A stretch of DNA of 64,000 nucleotides from Ancylobacter pratisalsi (GCF_010669125.1 NZ_CP048630.1:930001-994000), one strand, 5' to 3'; shown: positions 26,366-35,066, counted from the first letter of the stretch. Translations and numbers: made by a program. The notes: generated by a model from the letters alone, not told the origin.

Positions 26366-27211
26366 ATGAAACTCGTTCGTTACGGCGCCATCGGGCAGGA
26401 GCGCCCCGGCATTGTGGACGCCAGCGGTACGCTGCGCGACCTGTCCGCCCATGTGTCCGACATCGCCGGAGAGGCGCTGCTGCCGGAGAGCCTCGCGCAC
26501 CTTCGCGCCATCGATCCGGCCTCGCTTCCGGCGGTCGAGGGCAATCCCCGCATCGGCGCCTGCGTGGGGAAGGTCGGCAAGTTCGTCTGCGTCGGGCTGA
26601 ACTACACCGACCACGCGGAAGAGGCCGGCATGCCGATCCCCGACGAGCCGGTGCTGTTCATGAAGCCCACCAGCTGCATCGTCGGTCCCTATGACAATGT
26701 CGAGATCCCCCGCACGTCGGTGAAGACCGATTGGGAGGTCGAGCTCGGCATCGTCATCGGCAAGACCGCCAAATACGTCTCGGTCGAAGACGCTTATGAT
26801 CACGTGGCCGGCTATTGCGTCATCAACGACGTGTCCGAGCGCGCCTTCCAGATCGAGCGCGGCGGCCAGTGGGACAAGGGCAAGGGCTGCGACACCTTCG
26901 GGCCGATGGGGCCCTGGCTGGTGACCACCGACGAGATCACCGATCCGCACGTGCTGGACATGTGGCTGGAGGTCGACGGCAAGCGCTACCAGACCGGCTC
27001 GACCCGCACGATGATCTTCAACGTGCCGACCATCGTCAGCTACATCAGCCAGTTCATGAGCCTGCAGCCGGGCGACGTCATCTCCACCGGCACGCCTCCG
27101 GGCGTCGGGCTGGGGCAGAAGCCGCCGGTCTATCTCAAGGCCGGCCAGACCATGCGCCTGGCCATTTCCGGCCTTGGCGAACAGCGGCAGACCACCGTCC
27201 CGGCGGCGTGA
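26366..27211 (+). CDS. Fumarylacetoacetate hydrolase-family protein, probable 2,4-diketo-3-deoxy-acid hydrolase
   Basis: A 281-residue enzyme starting at the ATG after GAAGGAGAAA. It shows VGLNYTDHAEEAGMPIPDEP, LFMKPTSC, the metal-ligand segment KTDWEVELGIVIGK, GYCVINDVSERAFQ, KGCDTFGPMGPWLVT and STGTPPGVGLGQKPP. These match the cytosolic FAH proteins that cleave 2,4-diketo-3-deoxy-L-rhamnonate or -fuconate (often mis-annotated as ureidoglycolate lyase). Cleavage gives pyruvate plus a short hydroxyacid. A dehydratase precedes it and an SDR follows, as expected for that route. The exact sugar is not determined. Confidence 0.92.
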   Translation: MKLVRYGAIGQERPGIVDASGTLRDLSAHVSDIAGEALLPESLAHLRAIDPASLPAVEGNPRIGACVGKVGKFVCVGLNYTDHAEEAGMPIPDEPVLFMKPTSCIVGPYDNVEIPRTSVKTDWEVELGIVIGKTAKYVSVEDAYDHVAGYCVINDVSERAFQIERGGQWDKGKGCDTFGPMGPWLVTTDEITDPHVLDMWLEVDGKRYQTGSTRTMIFNVPTIVSYISQFMSLQPGDVISTGTPPGVGLGQKPPVYLKAGQTMRLAISGLGEQRQTTVPAA

Positions 27212-27230
27212 GAACGAGCGAGCAGCCTTC

Positions 27231-27983
27231 ATGAACACCATCGACCTCAAGGGCCGCGTCGCCATCATCACCGGCGGCGCGCGCGGCATCGGCTACGCCA
27301 CGGCCGAGCGCATGCTCAAATCGGGCGCCGCAGTCGCGCTGTGGGACATCGATGCCGCCCGGCTCGATGAGGCGAAGGCCGCGCTCTCCCCGCTCGGCAC
27401 GGTGTCGACCCATGTCGTCGAGCTGACCGACGAGGCCTCCGTCACGGCAGCCACCGAGGCGGTTGCCGGCACGCATGGCAAGATCGACATCCTGGTCAAC
27501 AATGCCGGCATCACCGGCGGCAATGCCAGGCTGTGGGAGCTGGACACCGACACCTGGCGCCGGGTGGTCGACGTCAACCTCGTCGGCCCGTTCCTCACCT
27601 GCAAGGCGGTGGTTCCCGCCATGCTGAAGAACGGCTGGGGGCGCATCGTCAACGTCGCCTCGATCGCCGGCAAGGAAGGCAACCCGACCGCCTCGCACTA
27701 CTCGGCCTCCAAAGCCGGGCTGATAGGCCTCACCAAGTCGCTGGGCAAGGAACTGGCGACCTCCAACATCCTCGTCAACGCCATCACCCCGGCGGCGGCG
27801 AAGACCGAGATCTTCGACCAGATGAAGCAGGAGCATATCGACTACATGCTCTCGAAGATCCCGATGAACCGCTTTCTCGCCGTCGACGAGGCCGCCGGCC
27901 TCATCGCCTGGCTCTCCTCCGAGGACTGCGCCTTCTCAACCGGCGCCGTCTTCGACATCTCCGGCGGCCGAGCCGTCTACTAA
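27231..27983 (+). CDS. Short-chain dehydrogenase/reductase, probable 2-keto-3-deoxy-acid dehydrogenase
   Basis: A 250-residue SDR: IITGGARGIGYATAERM, ILVNNAGITGG, VNVASIAGKEGN, catalytic SHYSASKAGLIGL, and C-terminal STGAVFDISGGRAVY. The start at 27231 is 19 bp after the FAH stop. In the non-phosphorylative pathway such an enzyme oxidises the C4 hydroxyl of the 2-keto-3-deoxy acid to give the substrate of the FAH-family hydrolase. That function is inferred from gene order. A strong hairpin follows directly, so this is probably the last gene of the operon. Confidence 0.92.
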   Translation: MNTIDLKGRVAIITGGARGIGYATAERMLKSGAAVALWDIDAARLDEAKAALSPLGTVSTHVVELTDEASVTAATEAVAGTHGKIDILVNNAGITGGNARLWELDTDTWRRVVDVNLVGPFLTCKAVVPAMLKNGWGRIVNVASIAGKEGNPTASHYSASKAGLIGLTKSLGKELATSNILVNAITPAAAKTEIFDQMKQEHIDYMLSKIPMNRFLAVDEAAGLIAWLSSEDCAFSTGAVFDISGGRAVY

Positions 27984-27987
27984 AGGC

Positions 27988-28007
27988 GCCGCCGGGCGAC
28001 CGGCGGC
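27988..28007 (+). terminator. Hairpin after the SDR operon
   Basis: GCCGCCGG-GCGA-CCGGCGGC, a perfect 8-bp stem with a four-base loop, begins four bases after the stop codon. There is no T-run, so it is terminator-like rather than a classical intrinsic terminator. Confidence 0.55.
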
Positions 28008-28071
28008 ATCCACTCCAGCCGAAGTCAAAGCGGGACGCAATTGGCGGTCACTTCGTGATATGTCGTAGCTT

Positions 28072-28144
28072 TGGCGCGCCCATGGGGAATCGAACCCCGG
28101 TTTTCGCCGTTGGAGGGCGATACCTGACACTAAGTGACTTGCGC
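28072..28144 (-). tRNA. tRNA-like sequence, probably a decayed tRNA or attachment-site remnant (anticodon CCA)
   Basis: On the minus strand 73 bases fold as a cloverleaf. The acceptor GCGCAAG/TGGGCGC pairs only in its outer four bases plus a G-T. The D-arm is ACTT-AGTGTC-AGGT. The anticodon arm is TCGCC-CTCCAAC-GGCGA with anticodon CCA (Trp). The T-arm is CGGGG-TTCGATT-CCCCA with a perfect consensus T-loop, and it ends in an encoded CCA. The D-loop lacks the GG pair and the acceptor stem is mismatched, so it is unlikely to be functional. Its position beside truncated conjugation genes suggests an integration site. Confidence 0.35.
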
Positions 28145-28290
28145 TGATATCGCACGAAACTCCTTGCTAATGCTAGATTTCACTAAGGCTCGTCTCATCG
28201 CGTCTGAGCCGTTTCCATGCCACTATTAGCAGCGAATTTGGCAATGAAAATGCACCATGGCTCGACGTCGTAGCACGCTCTCAAGTCGCA

Positions 28291-29943
28291 CTAGCCGGTC
28301 GGAGTTGCCATGGTCAGATGCTCCGGAATGGGAGCTGATCGGGCCTGGCATCCGCCTAGGCTATCGCCGCGGCCGCGGGACCAACGACCGCAGCAGAACA
28401 TGGCTTGATCGCGCGTGGCGTCGCGCTGCCAGTCGTCGCGCTGGCGGCGGACCTCGCTGATCTCCGCGCCGCCATGGCGCTCAACGAGCGAGCGGAAGGC
28501 GGCGCCCGCCTCGATCGATTGCAGCTGCTGCGGATCGCCGACCAGCACGACTTTCGCGCCGGCCTCCGCGGCGTGGGAGAGCACGCGTTCCAGCTGGCGC
28601 GTGCCGACCATGCCGCTCTCGTCGATCACCAGCACATCGCGTGAGGTGAGCAGATCCCGGCCCTGGTTCCAGCCATGTTCGAGGCTGGCGATGGTGCGGG
28701 ACGCAATGCCCGATCCGCTCTCCAGGTTCTCCGCCGCGATGCCGGAGAGCGCGACGCCACGAACTTCCAGGCCGGCCGCTTCCCAGGCCTCGCGCGCGAC
28801 ACCCAGCATGGCGCTCTTCCCCGTTCCGGCATAACCGACGACGATGCCGAGATCGCCGCTGCCGGTGATGTGCGACAGCGCGTCGGACTGCTCAACGGAG
28901 AGAACAAGGCCGCGCTGCTCGGCACGCGCCAGAGCGGCATTCTTGTCAGCATCCCTCACCGCATGGCGCTCATGTTCCGCCATGAGCTCGGCAGCTTTGT
29001 GCAGGCGCTGCTCGGCCTCGATCATCTGCCGGGTGGTGAAGCGATCCTCGCCCCGTCCATCCTCGCCGAGCTCGACGAGATCAGGCGCACGGCCCATCGC
29101 GCCCATCACCTCATTGAACTGCTCGATGCCGTCGCTGTGCCGATGCGCGAACCGCTCCATGTCTTGCCGGGTGAAGGTCGACTGCTGTTGCGTGATGGCA
29201 TCAAGTGCCATCGACGGATCGGCGAGGATGCGCGCGCCATTGCCGCGCGCGATCTCACGATGAACCTCCGCCCGATCGGCGGCCTCGATCCCCTCCGCCT
29301 CAATGCGCTGGGCTGGCGCACCGATCTGGCCCTGCGGCTCCAGCGCGATGCCCTGCGCTTCAAGGCTGCGATGATCGATGCGCGCGTCAATGTCGAGTTC
29401 GGCCAGCCGCTCATTGGCGAGTTCGGCCCAGCGTTCGCGCCAGCGCTCCACCATCTGGGTCGCATTCCACTCGCGCACCTTCGGGCCGAAGCCGTCCTCG
29501 TCGACCGACCGCATTGTGAGCATGACATGGGCATGGGGTTTGGCCATGCCGTCCTCGCCGACATCCCAATGCACATTGAGATCGGCGACCATCCCCTGAT
29601 CGACGAACTCCGCCTGGACGAAGTCACGGGCGAGCGCGATCCCCTGCGCCTGGCTCATCTCGCGCGGCAGGGCGAACTCGACCTCACGGGCGAGCTGCGC
29701 GTCCTTCCTGACCTCGAAGGCTTCGACATCATTCCAGAGCCGCTCGCGGTCGCCCCACGCCTCGGGCGCCCCGCCCGGCAGCAGTACTTCGGAATGCACT
29801 ACACCGCGCTTGGCCGAGAAGTCCTGGACGCGATCGATCCGCACATCGCGCAGCCCTGAGGCCGAACGGTAGGCAGCGGATGCCACCGCACTGGAGCCGG
29901 CCTTGCGGCCAATAACCTTGACGTGAAGATGATATATTACCAT
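28291..29943 (-). pseudogene. traA: Ti-type conjugative relaxase/helicase TraA, C-terminally truncated
   Basis: The MobA/MobL relaxase domain starts MVIYHLHVKVIGRKAGSSAV with a candidate catalytic Tyr25 (SAAYRSASG) and the metal histidines H125 and H137-A-H139. The helicase domain has Walker A GYAGTGKS at 370-377 and Walker B VLVIDES at 437-443, then VLVGDPQQLQSIEAG. Homology stops after RDDWQRDATRDQA; the last 36 residues (28294-28401) are unrelated, and the protein is about half the usual 1,000 residues or more. The remaining helicase motifs are missing, so it is inactive for unwinding. The gene is divergent from traC across an oriT-like sequence, as in Agrobacterium Ti plasmids. Confidence 0.9.
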
Positions 29944-29973
29944 CGCGATCCGAACATCAGCACGGCGAAGCGC

Positions 29974-30006
29974 ACGTCGGAACGACGTATAAGCGCGCCC
30001 TCCCTC
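29974..30006. other. Origin of transfer (oriT), MobQ/RSF1010-Ti type
   Basis: ACGTCG-GAA-CGACGT (29974-29988) is a perfect inverted repeat. It is followed at once by ATAAGCGCGCCCTCCCT, which closely resembles the RSF1010 nick region TAAGTGCGCCCT. It lies in the divergent gap between traA and traC, exactly where Ti plasmids carry oriT. The cleavage position is inferred by analogy. Confidence 0.78.
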
Positions 30007-30115
30007 GAAAAAATCTCGGGAGCGACGAGCCCATCCCAGTCTGTCCCGGCAACATTACAACCTTCCGCAACCCGCTCAACTATCATCCTTCCATCGATTG
30101 CTGATGGAGAGGAAC

Positions 30116-30433
30116 ATGCGCAAGCTACGGGACTTCGACGCGGAGCTGAAGGCACTCGAAGACAAGGCCCGAGAGCTCAAGACCCGCAAGGTGTAGCAAC
30201 TCGGCGATCTGGTGATCGCCACCGGCGCCGACGAGCTCTCTGCCGAAGAATTGGCGGGCGCCCTGCTCGTGCTCGCCGAGACCAAGGACCCTGGACGGAG
30301 GGAGGCGTGGGGGCGGCGTTTTTTCAAGGAAGGACACGCCGATCTGCACCGGCAACTAAACGCGACGCGGTCAGCGCTCCGGCGCAACCGGGTGGCATGC
30401 AACCGTCATCAGGCGGCACGGGCGCGGCATGAC
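30116..30433 (+). pseudogene. traC: Conjugal transfer protein TraC-like, interrupted by a stop codon
   Basis: The ATG at 30116 follows GGAGAGG and gives MRKLRDFDAELKALEDKARELKTRKV, ending at a TAG (30194-30196). The same frame continues as QLGDLVIATGADELSAEELAGALL, so the stop interrupts a TraC-type accessory protein of about 100 residues. Such proteins assist relaxosome assembly at oriT in Ti/RSF1010-like systems. The 3' boundary is not clear because the frame runs into the traD-like sequence. Confidence 0.7.
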
Positions 30434-30666
30434 ATGCGGGATTGGCAGGTCGAGCGCCGCAGGCGCACGCGGCATCTGATCGAGCTCGGCGGCCTCGCGG
30501 TCAAATCGGGCGTCGTCGAGCTGACCGGCGAGATCGCGCCGTCATCTATGACGCCCTACCCTGGGTGGCCGCCAAGCTCAGGAGCAAGGAGACCGAACGG
30601 GCATGCAACCTGTGGAACGTGAAAGGGCGAACTGCGTTCGAAGAAGACCGCCACGAGCGGAAATGA
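30434..30666 (+). pseudogene. traD: Conjugal transfer protein TraD-like, frameshifted
   Basis: MRDWQVERRRRTRHLIELGGLAVKSGVV opens a typical small TraD of about 70 residues. After VELTG the frame changes near 30530-30540 to DRAVIYDALPWVAAKLRSKE, ending at 30666. With the traC stop and the traA truncation, all three transfer genes next to the oriT are broken, so the element cannot mobilise itself. Confidence 0.68.
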
Positions 30667-30950
30667 ACCATCACGTCACATCAGCGTTTCAATTGGCCTT
30701 GAACCATACAAGTTACTCGGGGGTAAACGGCTCATAACCCGAAACGCGCCCAGATGGTCGCTTTTCGATGACTGCAACCAAGAATCTTCCTTCGTGGGGA
30801 TTGCGGCAGTCCTGACCCCATTGTCGAACTCTGCAATGTCCGGTCACGGGAGGCGGCTTCTTCCAACGTCCGGATCGGGCAGACCGTCAAACGTTCGAAT
30901 CGTGGCGCGAGATTTGGAAGCGTCGCGCGGCCGGCAGGGGGTGCCGGCGC

Positions 30951-32069
30951 TCAGAGCAAGGCGGTGATGATAAAAGCGAGGCCCGCGAGGACGGCGCCGA
31001 CCAGCGGCACCACATCGATGCCGAGCCCCTCGATGAGCAGGCCAGACAGCAAGGCCGCGCTGCCGATCCCGACATTGAAGGCGGCGGTGTTCAGGCTCGA
31101 TGCCGCCGCCGCCAACCCGCTCGCGCGCGCGGCCATCACCGCCTCGGTCTGCAGCAGCGCCGGCAGGCTGAAGGCGAACAGCCCCCAGAGGAACAATGTC
31201 ACGGCCAGCAGGGCGGGAAGTTCGATGACCTGTGTGAGGGAAAGCAGGCAGCCCGCCACGCCGGCGAGCGCGGCAAGCGTCGGGATGGCGAAACCCAGCC
31301 GGTCGCTCAGCCGGCCGGCGATGAGGTTGCCGGCCACCGTGCCGAGCCCGAACACCGTCATGAAGAAGCCGGTGCCGAGCCCATCCTGACGCAGCAGCGC
31401 GGGAAAATAGGTGAAGGCCATCGACGAGCCGCCGAAGCCGAGAATAGTCACCGCATAGACCGCGAGCAGGCGTCGGTTGCCGAGCAGCGCGACGAGGTGC
31501 CGGGCCGGGGCGACCTTGAGGCCGCCGGCATCCGGCATGATCCGGTGCAGCACGAGGAAGGCGAGCACCGCCACGCCGCCGATGGCGGCGAAGACGAGGC
31601 GCCAGTTCTCGCCGTCGCCGACCAGTGCCGCGAGCGGCACGCCCAGCACCATCGCCGCTGTCGGGCCGATGAACACGATCGACACCGCCTGCGTGGCCCG
31701 GGCGCGTTCCACCATGATCGCCGCCGCCGCTGTGCCGAGGCCATAGACCGCGCCCTGCGCGAGGCCGGAGAACACCCGTCCGGCGATCAGCAGCGGATAG
31801 GTCGGGGCGAGCGCCGACAGCAGATTGGCCGCCGCGAAGAGCAGGATGCCATAGACCAGGATGGCCCGAACCCGCAGGCGCTGGCCGATCAGGTTTATGC
31901 CGACCGCGCCGGCGACCATGGCCAGCGCATAGACGCTGACCACCCGCCCGGCTTCCGACAGCGACAGCGCGAACTCGAGCGCGATGCGCGGGATGATGCC
32001 GACGATGCCGAACTCCGTCGTCGCCATGGCGAAGGTGGTGACAGCGAGAACATAGACGCAAGGGTGCAC
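30951..32069 (-). CDS. MFS transporter, AraJ/DHA1-type sugar or drug exporter
   Basis: A 12-span permease. The first span is VYVLAVTTFAMATTEFGIVGIIP, followed by RVVSVYALAMVAGAVGINLIGQRL, GRVFSGLAQGAVYGLGTAAAAIM and GNLIAGRLSDRLGFAIP. This is the arabinose-efflux (AraJ-like) pattern. The GTG at 32067-32069 is preceded by GGAG with six bases spacing and places the first span at the N-terminus (372 aa). An upstream ATG at 32201 would add 44 hydrophilic residues and overlap the ThuA-like gene. It is the downstream gene of the ThuA-like/MFS pair. Confidence 0.88.
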   Translation of the reverse strand: MHPCVYVLAVTTFAMATTEFGIVGIIPRIALEFALSLSEAGRVVSVYALAMVAGAVGINLIGQRLRVRAILVYGILLFAAANLLSALAPTYPLLIAGRVFSGLAQGAVYGLGTAAAAIMVERARATQAVSIVFIGPTAAMVLGVPLAALVGDGENWRLVFAAIGGVAVLAFLVLHRIMPDAGGLKVAPARHLVALLGNRRLLAVYAVTILGFGGSSMAFTYFPALLRQDGLGTGFFMTVFGLGTVAGNLIAGRLSDRLGFAIPTLAALAGVAGCLLSLTQVIELPALLAVTLFLWGLFAFSLPALLQTEAVMAARASGLAAAASSLNTAAFNVGIGSAALLSGLLIEGLGIDVVPLVGAVLAGLAFIITALL

Positions 32070-32146
32070 GGCTCGCTCCGGGGCGGCGACAAGGTCGGAT
32101 ATCGGGAACAGGCAGGAGACAGGTTCAGCAGTGCGGCGCGTGCCGC

Positions 32147-32785
32147 TCAACGAGCGGCCCAGCGCAGCCCGCGCGCCAGCATGGCGCTCATTTGCGGGCA
32201 ATCGAACTCGTCCGGCACATGGCCCAGCGCGCTGACGAAGACGCGGCCGGCGCCGAACGGCTTCTTCCAGACCACCGGCATCGCCACGCCGTCGAGCCAG
32301 GGATAGGGCGTCGCGGTGAAACGGGTGACGGCCAGCACCTCGATGGCCGGGTCTACATGCAGGTAATACTGCTCGGAACGGTAGTCGAAATCCGGGATGT
32401 CGCGGGTGATCGGATCCTCGCGGTCGAGGACCTCGACGCGGTAGTCGCGCACGCCGCCGGGCTCGGCCGCGTAAGCGCCGCCGGCCATGAAGCGGAAGCG
32501 CTCATTGCCGCGGAAGCCGTCGAGCATGCCGCCATGGAAACCGCCCAGGCCGACGCCGGAGGCGATGGCGGCCCAGAGCCGCTTGCTCACCTCGACGCTC
32601 ATCTCGCCAAGCGTCCAGTTCGGGACGATCAGGTCATAGGCATGAAGATCTTCTTCCGCGTAGCTTTCAAGGCGCGAAGAATGCGTGACCTCGAACTCGT
32701 CCGCCAGCAGATCGGCGACGCGGCGGGCGGCCTCGTGCGGCCGGTGGGGCTCGTAACCGCCGGAAATGATCAAGCAACGTTTCAT
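32147..32785 (-). CDS. ThuA-like (glutamine amidotransferase fold) protein
   Basis: A 212-residue ThuA/trehalose-utilisation domain protein: CLIISGGYEPHRPHEAARRVADLL, LIVPNWTLGEMS, GVGLGGFHGGMLDGFRGNERFRFMAGG (read in parts), YYLHVDPAIEVLAVTRF and VSALGHVPDEFD. The start ATG 32783-32785 gives MKRCLIISGG; a longer frame begins at 32824. ThuA proteins occur with ABC sugar importers and oxidoreductases in rhizobia, and their reaction is poorly known. A near-perfect palindrome 64-83 bp upstream is a likely IclR operator. Confidence 0.9.
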   Translation of the reverse strand: MKRCLIISGGYEPHRPHEAARRVADLLADEFEVTHSSRLESYAEEDLHAYDLIVPNWTLGEMSVEVSKRLWAAIASGVGLGGFHGGMLDGFRGNERFRFMAGGAYAAEPGGVRDYRVEVLDREDPITRDIPDFDYRSEQYYLHVDPAIEVLAVTRFTATPYPWLDGVAMPVVWKKPFGAGRVFVSALGHVPDEFDCPQMSAMLARGLRWAAR

Positions 32786-32848
32786 GAAAGCTCTCCGCCG
32801 GTCGCTCATTTCGGCAGGAGGCACCGCCTCGTTCCAAAAGTTGCGATA

Positions 32849-32868
32849 AAAACAACATTTATTGTTTT
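32849..32868. promoter_or_regulatory. Palindromic operator, probably for the IclR regulator
   Basis: AAAACAA-CATTTA-TTGTTTT: 7-bp perfect arms, six-base spacer, between the ThuA-like and IclR genes. The half-site AAAACAACA recurs at 33896-33904, upstream of the divergent ABC operon. Confidence 0.6.
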
Positions 32869-32918
32869 ATGTGCCATTGACGCGCGCTGTCAAGAACGGA
32901 CCGGCAGCCGTCGGCGCC

Positions 32919-33731
32919 TCAACCGGCGAAGTCGCGGGAGATTTCGCCGGCAATGAGTTCCAGCGCGGAGGTGATGCGGCGGAAATGGTCGGAATCCGAG
33001 CCGACCAGGGCGGTGACGGTGGAAATGCCGAGCGAGGCGACCGGCTCGCCCTGCCCGTCGAAGATGGGCCGGGCCACGCAGTGCAGGCCACCATAGGATT
33101 CGCCGGCATCGACCGCATAGCCGCGCTCGCGGCACATCTCGAAGTCCATCAGCAGCTCCGCCCTGGTGGTGATGGTGCGGTCGGTGAACTTGGTGAACTC
33201 GATGGCCTCGACCATACGGTCGCGCTTGTCCCTGGGAAGGAAGGCGACGATCGCCTTCGCTGCCGCCGAGGCATGAACGGGCTCGACGCCGCCGATCGAG
33301 TGCTGGATCGACACGATCGAATTGGAATGGGCGAAATCGGCCAGCAGAACCCGGTCGTTCACCAAGAGGCCAAGATGGGCGGTCTGCTGCGTCAGGTTCG
33401 CCAACCGCTCGAGCTGGCCGTGATAGGCGTCGATGATGCGCGTCTTCTGCCGCAGCTGCGAGGCCCAGTAATAGAGCCGGCCGCCGACCTCATACTCCTT
33501 GGTCTCCGCGTTCTTGCGAAGAAAGCCGCGATATTCAAGGGTTTGCAGGAAGCGGAAGGCGGACGCCTTGTCCATGTCGAACCGCTTGATGATCTCGGCG
33601 AGCTTCACCGGCGCGGGAGCGGAAACGATCTCATCGAGGATCCTCAGCCCTTTTTCCAGGCTCTGGATATGCCCGGACGGAGCTTCTCCCGTTTCGCTCG
33701 GATTGGCCGACGCCTTGGCCGATTTGGGCAT
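32919..33731 (-). CDS. IclR-family transcriptional regulator
   Basis: A 270-residue IclR protein. The N-terminal winged helix has SLEKGLRILDEIVSAPAPVKLAEIIKRFDMDKASAFRFL (read in parts), and the ligand-binding domain has EPVHASAAAKAIVAFLPRD and GLHCVARPIFDGQGEPVASLGIS. It sits between the ThuA/MFS pair and the divergent Pot-type ABC/GMC operon, and it probably controls both through the AAAACAACA-type sites. The effector is unknown. Confidence 0.94.
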   Translation of the reverse strand: MPKSAKASANPSETGEAPSGHIQSLEKGLRILDEIVSAPAPVKLAEIIKRFDMDKASAFRFLQTLEYRGFLRKNAETKEYEVGGRLYYWASQLRQKTRIIDAYHGQLERLANLTQQTAHLGLLVNDRVLLADFAHSNSIVSIQHSIGGVEPVHASAAAKAIVAFLPRDKRDRMVEAIEFTKFTDRTITTRAELLMDFEMCRERGYAVDAGESYGGLHCVARPIFDGQGEPVASLGISTVTALVGSDSDHFRRITSALELIAGEISRDFAG

Positions 33732-33864
33732 TCACCGCTCCCTCTTCGTTGACCTATGATCAACATATCCATGCGCCCCCTCGATAGCCGGGGCGACCTT
33801 GCTGTGTCAAACTGACCCGAAAGGCACCCTCGCAAAGGAACCTCGCCAATTTCATGTTGTAGAC

Positions 33865-33904
33865 TTGACAGTTCGTTCCAGCCCTCCGTAGGTTCAAAAC
33901 AACA
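33865..33904 (+). promoter_or_regulatory. Promoter and half-operator of the ABC/GMC operon
   Basis: A consensus -35 TTGACA (33865-33870), an 18-bp spacer and a weak -10 TAGGTT (33889-33894) are followed by AAAACAACA (33896-33904), the half-site of the palindrome at 32849. The site overlaps the expected transcription start, so the bound regulator would block the polymerase. Confidence 0.5.
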
Positions 33905-33956
33905 AAAGTTCCACATAACTCAAATCATGAACCTCCAGAGCAACAAGGGGACCGCA

Positions 33957-35009
33957 ATGCGCATATGGGTGAAGCCTCTCCTCGCCGCCGGACTTTGCGC
34001 GCTCGCGCTGAACACGCCTGCCTTCGCCGACGGCGCCGTTACGGTGCTCACGCCCGGTGGCTCGGTGCGGGACGGCGGCCGCGCCGCTCTCTGGGGACCC
34101 GCGTCGCAGAAGCTCGGCATCACGGTGAACGAGGAGACCACGGATGAAGGCCTGCCCGCGGTGCGGCTGCAAGCCGGCGCGGGCAAGGTGACCTCCGACA
34201 TCGTCTTCCTCTCGGCCTATGAGGCCGAGCTCGGCGGGCGCGAGGGCATTCTTGAGCCGATCGACTACTCTGTCGTCGACAAGTCGAAATTCATGCCCGG
34301 CACCACCTCGCCCTATTGCGTCGGCATCTATGGCTACGCGACGGTCCTCGCCTGGAACACCAAGACCTATCCGAGCAAGGCGCCGGCGAACTGGAAGGAC
34401 TTCTTCGACACCAAGGCCTTCCCCGGCAAGCGCGCCATGCGCGGCAACGCCGAGACCCAGATCGAGGTCGCGCTGCTCGGCGACGGCGTGGCGCCGGACG
34501 ACCTCTACAAGGTCATGTCGACCGCCGAGGGCACCAAGCGCGCGCTCGACAAGATCCGCACGCTGAAGCCGAGCATTGCGGTGTGGTGGTCGTCCGGCGC
34601 CCAGCACGCCCAGCTCATGCAGGACGGCGAGGTCGACATGTCGACCGGCTGGAACGGCCGGTTCCAGAGCGCCAAGAAGGCTGGCGGCAAGACCGACTAC
34701 ACCTTCAACGAGGGCGTTCTCGCCACTGACTGCTTCGCCGTGCCGAAAGGCGCGCCGAACAAAGAACTGGCGATGAAGATGATCGGCGCCATGTCGAACG
34801 CCAAGTCGCAGGCCGAGCTCACCAAGTACATCACCTACGGCCCGGTGATCCCGGAGGCCTTCGAGCTCGGCATCATTCCCCCGGAGACCGCCAGGCTGCT
34901 GCCGACCCATCCGGACTATCGCAGCAAGCTGATCGTCCAGGACATCGGCTGGTGGGCGGACAACAATGATCGCATCAAGGCCCTGTACGAAGACATGATG
35001 ACGGAATGA
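33957..35009 (+). CDS. ABC transporter substrate-binding protein, PotD-like
   Basis: A 350-residue periplasmic protein. The start at 33957 gives a proper signal peptide (MRIWVKPLLAAGLCALALN, then TPAFADG) after an AAGGGGACC ribosome site; the ATG at 33927 would put ten polar residues before it. The mature part fits the family (VTVLTPGGSVRDGGRAALW, SDIVFLSAYEAEL, YGYATVLAWNTKTYPSKAP, DFFDTKAFPGKRAM). It is the first gene of an operon with ATPase, two permeases and a GMC oxidoreductase. The oxidoreductase partner suggests an alcohol, choline-like or sugar-alcohol ligand. Confidence 0.92.
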   Translation: MRIWVKPLLAAGLCALALNTPAFADGAVTVLTPGGSVRDGGRAALWGPASQKLGITVNEETTDEGLPAVRLQAGAGKVTSDIVFLSAYEAELGGREGILEPIDYSVVDKSKFMPGTTSPYCVGIYGYATVLAWNTKTYPSKAPANWKDFFDTKAFPGKRAMRGNAETQIEVALLGDGVAPDDLYKVMSTAEGTKRALDKIRTLKPSIAVWWSSGAQHAQLMQDGEVDMSTGWNGRFQSAKKAGGKTDYTFNEGVLATDCFAVPKGAPNKELAMKMIGAMSNAKSQAELTKYITYGPVIPEAFELGIIPPETARLLPTHPDYRSKLIVQDIGWWADNNDRIKALYEDMMTE

Positions 35010-35066
35010 GCCGGGGCGAACGAGGCGGGCGATGGGCATGGGGCAGGCGATAAGCGAGACGACGTC

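Noticed and set aside
30731..30746. CGGCTCATAACCCGAA, like the anticodon arm of initiator tRNA-Met
   Set aside because: No acceptor, D- or T-arm can be built around it; a 16-base match is not enough to call a tRNA fragment.
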